A DNA stretch of 64,000 nt from Nocardioides malaquae (GCF_015070385.1 NZ_JADCSA010000003.1:186001-250000); one strand, 5' to 3'. Positions 35,852 through 48,703 are shown, counted from the first letter of the stretch. The notes: generated from the letters alone by a model not told the origin. Numbers and translations: made by a program.

Positions 35852-35925
35852 TGCCCCCGGTGGGACTCGAACCCACACTGAACCGTTTTTAAGACGGCTT
35901 CCTCTGCCGATTGGGACACGGGGGC
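35852..35925 (-). tRNA. tRNA with anticodon UAA (Leu), short variable loop
   Basis: A 74-base cloverleaf. The acceptor stem gcccccg/cgggggc is perfect with discriminator A. The anticodon stem gccgt/acggt carries loop cttaaaa, so the anticodon is UAA (reads UUA, Leu). The T arm is gtggg-ttcgagt-cccac. The D arm pairs three bases around a GG-containing loop, as in leucine tRNAs. The variable region is only 5 bases (tcagt), whereas standard tRNA-Leu has a long variable arm. CCA is not encoded. UUA is a rare codon in so GC-rich a genome. The amino acid is assigned from the anticodon only. Confidence 0.85.
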
Positions 35926-35941
35926 TGCTGGCGTCAGACCA

Positions 35942-36511
35942 TCACAGGTAGGTCTGGCGCTGGTAGATCGCGTGGGCACCCGCCACCCGGTCGAGGAACA
36001 AGTACCCGTTGCAATGGTCCATCTCGTGCTGCAGGCACCGGGCCTCGAAGGCGTCGGTGCGGATCTCGACCCACTCCCCCGACCCCGGAAGCTGACCACG
36101 CACCAGGATCCGGCTGGCCCGCTTCACGTCGCCGGTGAGGTCCGGCACGCTCATGCAGCCCTCGCGGGCCTTCTCGTTGCGGCTCGACTCGACGACCTCG
36201 GCGTTGCAGAGCACGTACGTCCCGTGGTGCGTACGCGTCTTGGGGTGCTGCGACACGTCGACGCAGAACACCTTGGCGCCGACGCCCACCTGCGGGGCGG
36301 CCAACCCGACGCACCCCGGGGAGACGCGCATGGTGGCGACCAGGTCGGCTGCCAGCTGGACGACCTCGGGATCAGTTGGGTCGACGCCTGCGCCGTCGCT
36401 CGACAGCACGGTGGCCGGGGCGGTCACCACCTCCAGGACACGGCCGGTCACCCCGAGCTCGTCCGGTGTCCAGGCAGCGACGCGCTCGTTGAACCCTTCG
36501 GGGGTGCTCAC
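35942..36511 (-). CDS. def: Peptide deformylase
   Basis: A 189-residue metalloenzyme removing the formyl group from nascent protein N-termini. Three family motifs are present: GCVGLAAPQVGVG (motif 1), EGCMSVP (motif 2, metal-ligand Cys) and CLQHEMDHCNGYLF (motif 3, HExxH-type ligands and catalytic Glu). GTG 36511 overlaps the stop of the ACT-domain gene by 4 bases, which fixes the start. It runs in the same direction as the ACT-domain gene and the UDG further upstream. Confidence 0.94.
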   Translation of the reverse strand: MSTPEGFNERVAAWTPDELGVTGRVLEVVTAPATVLSSDGAGVDPTDPEVVQLAADLVATMRVSPGCVGLAAPQVGVGAKVFCVDVSQHPKTRTHHGTYVLCNAEVVESSRNEKAREGCMSVPDLTGDVKRASRILVRGQLPGSGEWVEIRTDAFEARCLQHEMDHCNGYLFLDRVAGAHAIYQRQTYL

Positions 36512-37047
36512 AGCTCGTCGGCCTCCACGGCGCGCAGCGTCGCGCCCACGCCGAGGTCGGTGGCGACGGACTTGATGGCGGCCTCCAGCGCCTCGGTGTC
36601 GACACCGGGCGGCAGCGAGACCTCGGCGACCAGCAGGTAGAGCTCGCCCGCGAGACGGGTGGTCAGGTCGGTGATGTTGCCCTCGACACGGGCCACCTCG
36701 GCGACGACGGAGGAGACGATGCCGGCGCGGTCGCCACCGTGGACGGTCAGCAACCACTGGCTGTCGGCGGGAGCGTGCGGCCCCTCGTGGGGCACCTCGC
36801 GCACCGTGACCGTCAGCGAGCCGTCCTCGGCGAGCGGGGCCAGGGCGGCGGCGATCTCGTCGTCCGTCGCGGCACCGGCGCAGACCAGCGTCATCGCGAA
36901 GTGGCCGCGCAGCAAGGTCATCGAGGTGTCCTCGATGTTGAGGCCGAGCGAGGCCAGGCGGTCGGTGGTCCAGGCGATGATGCCGGGCCGGTCGTGGCCC
37001 AGCACGGTGATGGCGTGGAGGGTGCCTGCGTCAGTCATGCGGGCCAT
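36508..37047 (-). CDS. ACT-domain protein, GcvR-like
   Basis: A 179-residue protein of two ACT domains and nothing else: TLHAITVLGHDRPGIIAWTT (about residues 9-80) and WLLTVHGGDRAGIVSSVVAE (about 96-170). The arrangement is that of the glycine-cleavage regulator GcvR and of small amino-acid-sensing ACT proteins in actinobacteria. A regulatory role and amino-acid ligand are inferred. ATG 37047 lies 4 bases after gggaggg; ATG 37038 is an alternative. It is translationally coupled to def. Confidence 0.88.
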   Translation of the reverse strand: MARMTDAGTLHAITVLGHDRPGIIAWTTDRLASLGLNIEDTSMTLLRGHFAMTLVCAGAATDDEIAAALAPLAEDGSLTVTVREVPHEGPHAPADSQWLLTVHGGDRAGIVSSVVAEVARVEGNITDLTTRLAGELYLLVAEVSLPPGVDTEALEAAIKSVATDLGVGATLRAVEADEL

Positions 37048-37119
37048 TGTCCCTCCCTCCCCGCCGGGCGGTCACAGCGGCACGCGGACGTCATCGTCGC
37101 CGCTGCCGGCAACCACCCC

Positions 37120-38028
37120 TCACGAGGACGTGCCGAGGTCGGCCAGGGCACGCGCCCGGAGGAAGACCTCGTCGGTCATCTCCGCGGTCAGGCGCCGCGT
37201 GTAGGTGTTGTGCGGCGACGGGTGGAAGCAGCCGACCAACGTCACCGGCCCCGCCGGACCGGACATCTCCACCTCGACGCCGTGCCCGAACTTCGGCCCC
37301 GGGTGGGGCACCGCCACGCCGGCGCCGTCCAACGCCTCCAACGCGCCGCCCCAGCCGAAGGCACCCAGCGCCACCACCACACGTACGGTCGGCAGCAGCA
37401 GCGCGACCTCGCGCTGGATCCATGGCGCGCAGGCGTCGCGCTCGGCGGGAGTCGGCTTGTTCTCCGGCGGGGCGCAGCGCACCCGCGCCACCATCCGGGT
37501 CCCGACGAGCCGCTGCCCGTCACCTGCGTGGCGCGACGTCTCCTGGATCGCCAGGCCGACGCGGTGGAGGCTTGCGAAGAGCCAGTCGCCGCTCGGGTCG
37601 CCGGTGAAGACCCGACCGGTCCGGTTGCCGCCGTGGGCCGCGGGCGCGAGCCCGACCACCAGGATCTGCGGCTCGGGGTCGCCCCAACCGGGGATCGGAC
37701 GCCCCCAGTAGGGCTGGTCGGCGAAGGAGGCCCGCTTCTCGCGCGCCGCGTCCTCGCGCCACCTCACCAACCTCGGGCACGCCGCGCAGACGCTGACCCG
37801 CGCCTCCACCTCGCCGAGGTCCGCGGTCGCAGCCAGACGTCGTACGCCCGCAGCCGAGCGAGCGACCCGGGTGCCGGCGGGTGCGGGGTCCTCGGGCCAT
37901 CCCGTGCCGGCAGGCACCGGCGAGGGGAAGAGCTCACCGGTGAGCGGGTGCGGCAGCGGCACGGGCGACGGGGTGGGCACGGGGCCACCATTCCCCATTC
38001 CCCCGGCCCCACTCCCCTCTGGCTCCAC
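37120..38028 (-). CDS. Uracil-DNA glycosylase, family 5 (UDGb) type
   Basis: About 302 residues, cytoplasmic DNA repair enzyme removing uracil and some deaminated bases. Motif A is VVGLAPAAHGGNRTGRVFTG, where family 5 lacks the catalytic Asp/Asn of other UDGs, and motif B is GCFHPSPHNTYTRRL. Cys residues in CAACPRL together with CAPPENKPTPAERDAC can form the 4Fe-4S cluster. The N-terminal 45 residues are Pro/Gly-rich and the exact start is unsure (ATG 38028 or 37998). Confidence 0.9.
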   Translation of the reverse strand: MEPEGSGAGGMGNGGPVPTPSPVPLPHPLTGELFPSPVPAGTGWPEDPAPAGTRVARSAAGVRRLAATADLGEVEARVSVCAACPRLVRWREDAAREKRASFADQPYWGRPIPGWGDPEPQILVVGLAPAAHGGNRTGRVFTGDPSGDWLFASLHRVGLAIQETSRHAGDGQRLVGTRMVARVRCAPPENKPTPAERDACAPWIQREVALLLPTVRVVVALGAFGWGGALEALDGAGVAVPHPGPKFGHGVEVEMSGPAGPVTLVGCFHPSPHNTYTRRLTAEMTDEVFLRARALADLGTSS

Positions 38029-38030
38029 GG

Positions 38031-38072
38031 CGTCATACGGACGGAGCGCTGGGACGCACCCTCCGTATGACG
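38031..38072. repeat. Inverted repeat at the 5' side of the UDG gene
   Basis: Arms cgtcatacgga (38031-38041) and tccgtatgacg (38062-38072) are 11 bases and perfect with a 20-base spacer. It lies just upstream of the UDG start, in a place where an operator could sit, and about 80 bases after the end of ppx (stop at 38150) on the same strand, where it could end that transcript. Confidence 0.55.
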
Positions 38073-38120
38073 TCCGCGGGGTGGCGGGGGCGGGCAGGCG
38101 GGCGGGTGGGGAGGGCGGAG

Positions 38121-38170
38121 CGACTCAGCTGAACCGTCGGTGGACCGACTCAGCTGAACCGTCGGTGGAC
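38121..38170. repeat. Perfect 25-base tandem duplication at the ppx 3' end
   Basis: Two adjacent identical copies (38121-38145 and 38146-38170), each beginning cgactcagctgaaccgtcgg. The second copy encodes the last residues and stop of Ppx/GppA (stop 38150-38152). The first is a non-coding duplicate just past the stop. The copies are identical, so the event is recent or maintained. Confidence 0.9.
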
Positions 38171-39079
38171 CGACCAGGCGATCCCTTCGAGGATGTCCGC
38201 CTCGGAGACCCGCCACGACTCCACCCCGACCCGGGCCAGGATCCGCTCCATCACCAGGGCACCGGCGTCGATGACGTCCGCTCGACCGGGATGCATGTAG
38301 CCGAGCGCGCGCCGCTCGTCGGCCGTCATCGCCACGAGCTCCCCGCAGAGTTGGCGGGCGGCGCCCACGTCGAGCACCGCTCCGTCGACCACCTCCGGGT
38401 CGTAGGCCGCCAGCCCGAGGACACCCGCCGCGATCGTGGTGCAGGTGCCGGCGATGCCCACCACCGTGGCGGCCGAGGCGATGTCGACGCCGCGCTCGAC
38501 CGCCTCGTCGAGGGCGCGCTCCACGTCGGCGACGCAGGCCGCCACCTCGTCGGACGCGGACGGGTCGGAGTGCAGGTGCCGTTCGCTGAGGCGTACGGAC
38601 CCGATGTCGGCGGAGTGCGCGGCGACGGGCCCGTCAGGGCCGCCCAGCACGAGCTCGGTCGACCCCCCACCGATGTCGATGACCAGCACGGGGTGCACCA
38701 CGTCGTCGGCCAGCCCGCGGATCGCCCCTGAGTAGGCCAGCTCGGCCTCCTCTGCGCCGGGGATCACCTCCGGGCGCACCCCGAGCCGCTGCTCCACGCC
38801 GGCGGCGAAGACCGCCGCGTTGGAGGCGTCGCGGGTGGCGGAGGTGGCACAGAACCGGATCCGCTCCGGTGGCACGTCGTGGGCACGCAGCAGCAGCGCG
38901 TAGTCGTCGAGGGCCGCGAACGCCCGCTCAAGCGCGTCGGGGTGCAGCTCACCGGTGGCGTCGACGCCTTGGCCCAGGCGCACCATCCGGGTCTCGCGCA
39001 CCCACACCTCCGGCAGGTCGCCGATCAGCAGCTTGATGGTGTTGGTGCCGCAGTCGATCGCCGCGATCGGCGCCCCCAC
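38150..39079 (-). CDS. ppx: Ppx/GppA family phosphatase
   Basis: A 309-residue protein of the ASKHA (actin-like) fold, acting as exopolyphosphatase and/or pppGpp phosphohydrolase. Motifs: AAIDCGTNTIKLLI (phosphate 1 loop, residues 5-18), FCATSATRDASNAAVF, and VIDIGGGSTELVLGG (phosphate 2). The conserved actinobacterial Ppx1-type length and the DUF501-ftsB-eno neighbours support this. GTG 39079 is chosen because a gcggggga ribosome site precedes it 5 bases after the DUF501 stop; an upstream in-frame ATG would overlap DUF501 by 98 bases. Confidence 0.93.
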   Translation of the reverse strand: MGAPIAAIDCGTNTIKLLIGDLPEVWVRETRMVRLGQGVDATGELHPDALERAFAALDDYALLLRAHDVPPERIRFCATSATRDASNAAVFAAGVEQRLGVRPEVIPGAEEAELAYSGAIRGLADDVVHPVLVIDIGGGSTELVLGGPDGPVAAHSADIGSVRLSERHLHSDPSASDEVAACVADVERALDEAVERGVDIASAATVVGIAGTCTTIAAGVLGLAAYDPEVVDGAVLDVGAARQLCGELVAMTADERRALGYMHPGRADVIDAGALVMERILARVGVESWRVSEADILEGIAWSVHRRFS

Positions 39080-39083
39080 CGGG

Positions 39084-39644
39084 TCATTCCCCCGCGACGT
39101 CGGCGTCGGCAACGACGTCGGAGTCGGCCGCGGCCCCGGGCGCGCAGGGCTCCACGCAGGCGCCGTCGGCCCACCACTCACCGAGCCGGTCGAGCACCTC
39201 GTCGCCGAACGGGTTGACGCCGCGACCCTGGGCCAGCGACTGACCGGCCAGCACGTGGAGGCACTTGACGCGGTCGGGCATGCCCCCGGCGGAAATGCCC
39301 TCGATCTCGGGCACGTCGAGCCCGGCGGCAGCCCCGATCTCGGCGCGCGCGGCCAGGTAGCGCTCGTGGGCCGCGCGGTAGGCGGCGGCCAGCTCGGGGT
39401 CGGTGCCGAGCCGCTCCTGCATCTCCTTCATCAGGCCGCTGCCCTCGAGCGTGCCGATGCGTGAGGCGGCCTTGGGGCAGGTCAGGTAGTAGGTCGTGGG
39501 AAACGGCGTGCCGTTGGGCAGGCGCGGCTCGGTGGTCACCACGTCGGGGTTGCCGCACGGGCACCGGTGGCCGACCTCCGCGATGCCGCGGGGCGTACGC
39601 CCGAGCTGCCGCTCGATCGCGTCGACGTCGGCTGGTTCGATCAC
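39084..39644 (-). CDS. DUF501 family protein
   Basis: A 186-residue protein of unknown function, found almost only in actinobacteria and nearly always between ftsB and ppx. Recognisable parts are GIAEVGHRCPCGNPDVVTTE, the conserved TYYLTCPKAASRIGTLEGSG and GGMPDRVKCLHVLAGQSLAQ with GVNPFGDEVLD. Cysteines at CPCG, CPKA and CLHV could bind metal. GTG 39644 starts just inside a short duplication of the ftsB 3' end. Confidence 0.93.
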   Translation of the reverse strand: MIEPADVDAIERQLGRTPRGIAEVGHRCPCGNPDVVTTEPRLPNGTPFPTTYYLTCPKAASRIGTLEGSGLMKEMQERLGTDPELAAAYRAAHERYLAARAEIGAAAGLDVPEIEGISAGGMPDRVKCLHVLAGQSLAQGRGVNPFGDEVLDRLGEWWADGACVEPCAPGAAADSDVVADADVAGE

Positions 39645-39676
39645 TGCTTGCCCTGCTCGATCACTGCTTCTCCTGC
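39637..39676. repeat. 20-base tandem duplication at the ftsB/DUF501 junction
   Basis: Copies at 39637-39656 (tcgatcactgcttgccctgc) and 39657-39676 (tcgatcactgcttctcctgc) differ at 2 of 20 positions. The copy at 39657-39676 contains the ftsB stop codon (39661-39663); the other contains the DUF501 start. The repeat therefore makes up the whole junction between the two genes. Confidence 0.75.
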
Positions 39677-40329
39677 TCGCTCTGCTTCACGCCGTCGATC
39701 ACCCTCGGAGCGTCCGGGCGCTCGGGCGGCGGGTTGCCCGCCAGCTCCACCGAGCTCCACACATCCTCCCACCACGCGGTCGGCTGCTCCTTGATCACCT
39801 CGTCGGGGTCGGCGAGGTCGGCCACGGGAGCGAGCGGCTCGCCGTTCTCGTCGAGCACCTGGTAGCCGGTCTCCCCCGGCATCAGGTAGCCCAGGTGCTG
39901 CCTGGCCTGCGCCTTCACGAACGCGTCGTCCTGCCAGCGCCGCTTCTCGCGCTCGAGCTCGGCGATGGCGCGCTCCGAGGCGGCGATCTCGGCCTTGGTC
40001 GCCTCGATGGTGGCGCGCTGGTCGAGGTAGGCCTGCAGCGAGGACGCGTAGGAGACACCCAGCACCAGGAGCACGATCAGCAGGATCGCGGCCCGGCCGG
40101 TGGGTCGGGCACGGGGCCCGGCGGGAGGCCTGCTCGCGACCGTGCGCCCCGGTCCCGTACGCCCGTGGCCTGTACGCCCGTGGCCTGTACGCCCCGGGCC
40201 GGGGACCGCACGGGTGCTCCCGATGGTCTCGGCCGCGGACGCCGCAGCGACCCGGACCCGCGAGGCTGCGCCTCGCCGGCCGGGTCGCCGGGTGCCCCCG
40301 GGTGTGGGGGCGGAACGTCGTGGGGTCAT
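39661..40329 (-). CDS. ftsB: FtsB/DivIC family septum formation initiator
   Basis: A 222-residue single-pass divisome protein. A basic N-terminus of about 80 residues contains a TGHGR-type repeat (40157-40201), then one helix (AAILLIVLLVLGVSYASSLQ) and a coiled coil (QRATIEATKAEIAASERAIA, then ELEREKRRWQDDAFVKAQ) that pairs with FtsL/DivIB partners, ending in ARQHLGYLMPGETGYQVLD, the DivIC/FtsB hallmark. The adjacency to eno and DUF501 is conserved in actinobacteria. It would act in septum assembly. Confidence 0.93.
   Translation of the reverse strand: MTPRRSAPTPGGTRRPGRRGAASRVRVAAASAAETIGSTRAVPGPGRTGHGRTGHGRTGPGRTVASRPPAGPRARPTGRAAILLIVLLVLGVSYASSLQAYLDQRATIEATKAEIAASERAIAELEREKRRWQDDAFVKAQARQHLGYLMPGETGYQVLDENGEPLAPVADLADPDEVIKEQPTAWWEDVWSSVELAGNPPPERPDAPRVIDGVKQSEQEKQ
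40157..40201. repeat. 15-base tandem repeat inside ftsB
   Basis: Three units: gtacgcccgtggcct at 40157-40171 and 40172-40186, identical, then a degenerate unit gtacgccccgggccg at 40187-40201. They encode GRTGH/GRTGP copies in the basic N-terminal tail of FtsB. Unit number could vary between strains. Confidence 0.85.
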
Positions 40330-40350
40330 CAGGAGACGATTGTCTCCCGG

Positions 40351-41670
<1,320 letters not shown>

Positions 41671-41740
41671 CTATCCGCCGTCGCGGGCGGAGCCCGTGAG
41701 GCCGTCGACCCATGGTCACGGGTGCCTCGGCGTCGCAGCG

Positions 41741-42733
41741 TCACCGGTCGTAGAGCCGCAGGCGTACGACCAGGGGTCGGTGGTCGGAGTGGAACCCCTC
41801 GAGCACCCGGTGGTCGACGAGCTGGGCGGCGCCGGCCGAGCCTTCACGCAGGCTGCGGTCGGCCACGAAGACGTAGTCGATCCAGCGCGAGGTGTGGGTG
41901 GGCAGCACGTGCTCGTGGCCCAGCGCGGCGAAGGACGAGGTGGCCAGGCCGTCGAACCGGTCACTGATGCCACCGGCGGGCCGGGCCCGGGAGTCGTCGC
42001 GGTGGTCGAAGTTGTAGTCGCCCGTGCTGAGCAGGACGTCGCCGGGCGTCGAGCGCCACAGCCGGGCCAGGATCCGCAGGTGCTTCCTGGCGCTGCGGGC
42101 GTTGGGGCCGGGCCGCCAGCCCTCCCCCTGCTCGATCGCATGGGCGAGGTGGGTGTTGAGCAGGGTGAACGTCTGTCCGCTCGCCCGGTGGCGCAACCGG
42201 GCGCGAACCACCCAGCGGGGCGGATGGGGCTCGGCGAGGCCCCGCCGCGCCCCGTCGACGTGGACCCAGTCGACGTCGAGGAGCTCGAAGGTCCTGGTGC
42301 GCCACGAGAGGGCGAGCGCGGCCGGCCCCTCCTCGCGCGGCCCCTCCCAGCGCCAGGTCTCCCAGCCGCGCGCCCGGTAGCGCGCGTCGAGCTCACGGAA
42401 CTGCGACGAGTTGGTCTCCTGCCAGCCGATGAGGTCGAGACCCCGACGTGCGGTGAGCCGGTCCCGGTCGGCGCGCAGCCGCGCCCGGGGCGTACGCCAC
42501 TGGACGTTGTAGGAGGCCACGCCCACCGTGTCGACCACGCGGCCGGGCAACGCCGGCACAGGTCCCGGTGTGACCACGGCGGCGGGGTCGCCGTCGGGGC
42601 CGGCCGGGGTGCGTTGCGCGCTCACGCCCAGCACGACCGACACCACCAGCACGGCCGTCGCGGCGGACCACCACACACCCCGCAGCCTCTGGGGCCTTCG
42701 GGTCACCGCACCCGCCACAGGGCCACCCCTCAC
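41741..42733 (-). CDS. Endonuclease/exonuclease/phosphatase family protein, secreted or membrane-anchored
   Basis: A 330-residue protein. A hydrophobic N-terminal segment (VWWSAATAVLVVSVVLGVSA) acts as signal or anchor. The EEP fold follows with ASYNVQWRTP, LIGWQETNSSQF (metal-binding Glu), LLNTHLAHAIEQGE, LSTGDYNFDH (Asp/Asn pair) and the final FHSDHRPLVVRLRL (catalytic Asp-His). EEP proteins are nucleases or phosphodiesterases; an extracellular DNase-like role is possible. GTG 42733 overlaps the mazG stop by 4 bases; GTG 42706 is an alternative. Confidence 0.85.
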   Translation of the reverse strand: MRGGPVAGAVTRRPQRLRGVWWSAATAVLVVSVVLGVSAQRTPAGPDGDPAAVVTPGPVPALPGRVVDTVGVASYNVQWRTPRARLRADRDRLTARRGLDLIGWQETNSSQFRELDARYRARGWETWRWEGPREEGPAALALSWRTRTFELLDVDWVHVDGARRGLAEPHPPRWVVRARLRHRASGQTFTLLNTHLAHAIEQGEGWRPGPNARSARKHLRILARLWRSTPGDVLLSTGDYNFDHRDDSRARPAGGISDRFDGLATSSFAALGHEHVLPTHTSRWIDYVFVADRSLREGSAGAAQLVDHRVLEGFHSDHRPLVVRLRLYDR

Positions 42734-43392
42734 CGGGCGTCGAGACGGTCGCGCACGGCTCGACGCAGGGCGCGTTCGGGGTCGATGCCGGCGGCTCGGG
42801 CCTCGAGCACCAGGTCGAGCAGGCGTTGCCCCACCGACGCGTCGGTCGCCGGGCGCGCGTCGAGAGGACGCTGCGTGCGCGCGGCCCGGTCGGCGACCTT
42901 GCGCGCCCACAGCAATGCGGGCAGGCCGGGAGGAAGACCCGCCGTCGGGTCGTCGCCCTCGGACCCGGCACCGTCCCCGCCGACCTTCTCGGCAGCCTTC
43001 TCGGCCGCCTTGGCCTGCTGCCAGAGCTCGTCGACCTGGGCCGGGGTCAGGTCCTGCCCTGCCTGCGGCCCGAAGACGTGCGGGTTGCGGCGCACCATCT
43101 TGGCGTGGATGCCGGCCGCCACCTCGTCGAGGGTGAACGCGCCGCGCTCCTCGGCCACGACGGCGTGGAAGTAGACCTGCAGCAGCACGTCGCCGAGCTC
43201 GTCGCGCAACGAGGACCAGTCACCGGTCTGCACCCCGACCTCGATCGCCTCGAGCGCCTCGTGGGTCTCCTCCACCAGGTGGCGGGCCAGGCTCTCGTGG
43301 GTCTGCTCGGCCTTCCACACGCAGGCCGTGCGGAGGTGACGCATCAGGTCGGCGAACTCCAGGAGTGGAGAGCGTTCCTCGGGGCCGGTCAC
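42730..43392 (-). CDS. mazG: MazG family nucleoside triphosphate pyrophosphohydrolase
   Basis: A 220-residue protein of the MazG all-alpha NTP pyrophosphatase fold. The N-terminus has LLEFADLMRHLRTACVWKAE then QTHESLARHLVEETHEALEA, with the EExxE metal motif, and LRDELGDVLLQVYFHAVVAE supplies the DxxD/E partner; then KMVRRNPHVFG. It hydrolyses (d)NTPs to monophosphates, cleaning the pool. The usual W-D-x-x-Q-T-H start is altered to WKAEQTH. Start is GTG 43392. It sits downstream of mfd and the SurA-like gene in one direction. Confidence 0.92.
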   Translation of the reverse strand: MTGPEERSPLLEFADLMRHLRTACVWKAEQTHESLARHLVEETHEALEAIEVGVQTGDWSSLRDELGDVLLQVYFHAVVAEERGAFTLDEVAAGIHAKMVRRNPHVFGPQAGQDLTPAQVDELWQQAKAAEKAAEKVGGDGAGSEGDDPTAGLPPGLPALLWARKVADRAARTQRPLDARPATDASVGQRLLDLVLEARAAGIDPERALRRAVRDRLDAR

Positions 43393-43419
43393 GAGCTCAC
43401 CCGCCTCGTGGACCAGAGG

Positions 43420-44142
43420 TCAGCCGCAGCGCTGCGACTCGGGCAGCGAGGAGGCGTAGTCAGGGTCGGCGTTCTGGGGGTCGCTGAGGCTGGTCCACGC
43501 CTTCTCCGCCTGCTCGCTCACGGGGAAGGAGGTGCCGCCGCGATTCGGGACCAGCTGTCCCTCCTCGACGTCGACGCCGTAGCGCGGGTCGAAGGAGACG
43601 TCTGCCTCGGTGGCCCACTGGCCGAAGAGCTCCGAGCCCCGCTGCATGGCGGCGTCCTGGCCGGGGCGACGCACGCCCTCGGACCGCAGCGAGGCCTCGC
43701 CGACACGACGCAGCACGGAGGTGACGTAGACCTCGGTGTTCATCGCGGTCACGAACTCGTCGGTCAGCTCCTCGGGCACCTCGTCGGCTCCCTGACGTCG
43801 CTGGTTGAGGTCCTGGGTCACCTCGGGGCCGGGGTCCACGTCGTAGGCCTCGGCCACCTGCTCGGCCTGGGCGCGGGCAGTGAGCAGGCTGAGGGCGTAC
43901 TGGCGGATCTGCAGCATCTCCACGGGGGCCGCGGCCTCGATGAACTGGGGCTCCAGGTCGGCGCAGATCGCCTCGGCGGTGCGGTCGACGGTGGCGCGGG
44001 AGAGCTCCACGTCACCGATGCGGGCGGCCGTGCCCGGCGAGGTCGCGGCGTCGGTCACGCCTCCGCCACACCCGGCGAGCGCGAGCAGCGCACTCACGGC
44101 GAGCGCAGGAACCAGGGAACGACGGACGCGGGCACGAGGCAC
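43420..44142 (-). CDS. Lipoprotein with SurA N-terminal-like domain
   Basis: A 240-residue lipoprotein. The signal peptide ends in the lipobox ALLALAGCGGG (Cys near residue 25). A helical SurA_N-like region follows (IGDVELSRATVDRTAEAICA and YALSLLTARAQAEQVAEAYD). No PPIase domain is present; the C-terminus is a short beta region with two cysteine-bearing ends. It is encoded between mfd and mazG as in other actinobacteria. A folding role outside the membrane is inferred. Confidence 0.85.
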   Translation of the reverse strand: MPRARVRRSLVPALAVSALLALAGCGGGVTDAATSPGTAARIGDVELSRATVDRTAEAICADLEPQFIEAAAPVEMLQIRQYALSLLTARAQAEQVAEAYDVDPGPEVTQDLNQRRQGADEVPEELTDEFVTAMNTEVYVTSVLRRVGEASLRSEGVRRPGQDAAMQRGSELFGQWATEADVSFDPRYGVDVEEGQLVPNRGGTSFPVSEQAEKAWTSLSDPQNADPDYASSLPESQRCG

Positions 44143-44151
44143 GGGTGACTC

Positions 44152-47745
<3,594 letters not shown>

Positions 47746-47763
47746 GCTGTCCTCTCGGCGCAC

Positions 47764-47946
47764 GAACGGGCCCCGACCGAGGAGCGGACGGGCCCGTCGA
47801 TTCTACGGGTCGGACCCTCGGGCCACACTTCCCACATGCTGGCGGACATTGGTCTAAACCACCATCACGTTGCATGGTTGAACGGAAGGTTCCCGGGTAG
47901 GAGGCGTCAGGCCGACTCTCGGCCGTCCCCGTAAGAAAGGCTTTCC
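47764..47946. promoter_or_regulatory. mfd / Ig-like protein divergent promoter region
   Basis: About 180 bases. A T/A-richer patch ggtctaaaccaccatcacgt near 47851-47870 could hold a -10 for the plus-strand gene. The ribosome site agaaagg is at the end. No RNA structure is recognised. Confidence 0.3.
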
Positions 47947-48627
47947 ATGCGTATCCAACGCCTCATCGCCGGAGTCGTCTCCGGCGCGCTGCTGGGCCTG
48001 GTGCCCGTCGCCCTCGCGGCCGCCCCGGCCCACGCGGCCGACGTCACCACGGTGACCACCATCGACGCGTCGTCAAAGAAGATCGTGTTCAAGAGCGGCT
48101 CCAAGCCCTACATCGTGGCCTCGGTGAAGACCTCGGCCGGCACCAGCGTCTACGACGGCGACGTGGCTCTGCAGGCCAAGACCGCGGGCAGCAGCTGGAA
48201 GACGATCCGCACGGCGGACGCCAGCAGCTACGTCAGCTTCTCCGACGTGGTGCCCAAGAAGAACACCGACTACCGCGCCGTCTACCAGGGTGGTAGCGAC
48301 TCCTACAGCGGTGACACCTACGTGGCCAGCCAGTCGGGCTCGATGAAGATCAAGGTACAGCGCAAGTTCACCTTCTCCGGCAACGACCGCACCTTCAAGG
48401 TCAAGGGTCGGGTGACCCCGAAGTACGGCAAGAAGAAGATCGTCATCAAGGTCTCGAAGCGCCAGAAAAGGGGCTTCAAGAAGTTCCGCACGATCAAGAC
48501 GAACAAGAAGGGCAAGTACGCCACCAAGCTGCCCAAGCGCAAGGGCGTGTGGTACTACCGCTTCATCGTCAAGGGTGACAAGAACTACGCGGGCCTGAAA
48601 TACACGGTCACCGCCCGGGTCTACTGA
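47947..48627 (+). CDS. Secreted lysine-rich Ig-like protein
   Basis: A 226-residue protein with a clear signal peptide (LIAGVVSGALLGLVPVALAA then APAHA). Two beta-sandwich modules follow: one with SKPYIVASVKTSAGTSVYDG and a C-terminal Lys-rich one (FTFSGNDRTFKVKGRVTPKY, KGKYATKLPKRKGVWYYRF). The pattern matches Ig-like repeats in actinobacterial surface proteins. The codon use is less GC-biased, with many AAG codons, because of the Lys content. A perfect hairpin follows the stop. No enzyme activity is predicted. Confidence 0.8.
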   Translation: MRIQRLIAGVVSGALLGLVPVALAAAPAHAADVTTVTTIDASSKKIVFKSGSKPYIVASVKTSAGTSVYDGDVALQAKTAGSSWKTIRTADASSYVSFSDVVPKKNTDYRAVYQGGSDSYSGDTYVASQSGSMKIKVQRKFTFSGNDRTFKVKGRVTPKYGKKKIVIKVSKRQKRGFKKFRTIKTNKKGKYATKLPKRKGVWYYRFIVKGDKNYAGLKYTVTARVY

Positions 48628-48646
48628 CCCCCTCGCGGCTGAAACG

Positions 48647-48682
48647 ACGAGACGCCCCGCCGGTCACGGCGGGGCGTCTCGT
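48647..48682. terminator. Perfect bidirectional hairpin between the Ig-like gene and cysQ
   Basis: Sixteen perfect pairs: arms acgagacgccccgccg (48647-48662) and its complement (48667-48682), 4-base loop gtca. It lies 19 bases after one stop and 21 before the converging one, so it is the likely end of both transcripts. Confidence 0.85.
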
Positions 48683-48703
48683 GCGTCCGGGGGTCGGCCC
48701 GCC

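Noticed and set aside
35797-35941. Prophage or island attachment at the tRNA gene
   Set aside because: No integrase is next to the tRNA and no direct repeat of its 3' end was seen nearby; both flanks are ordinary genes.
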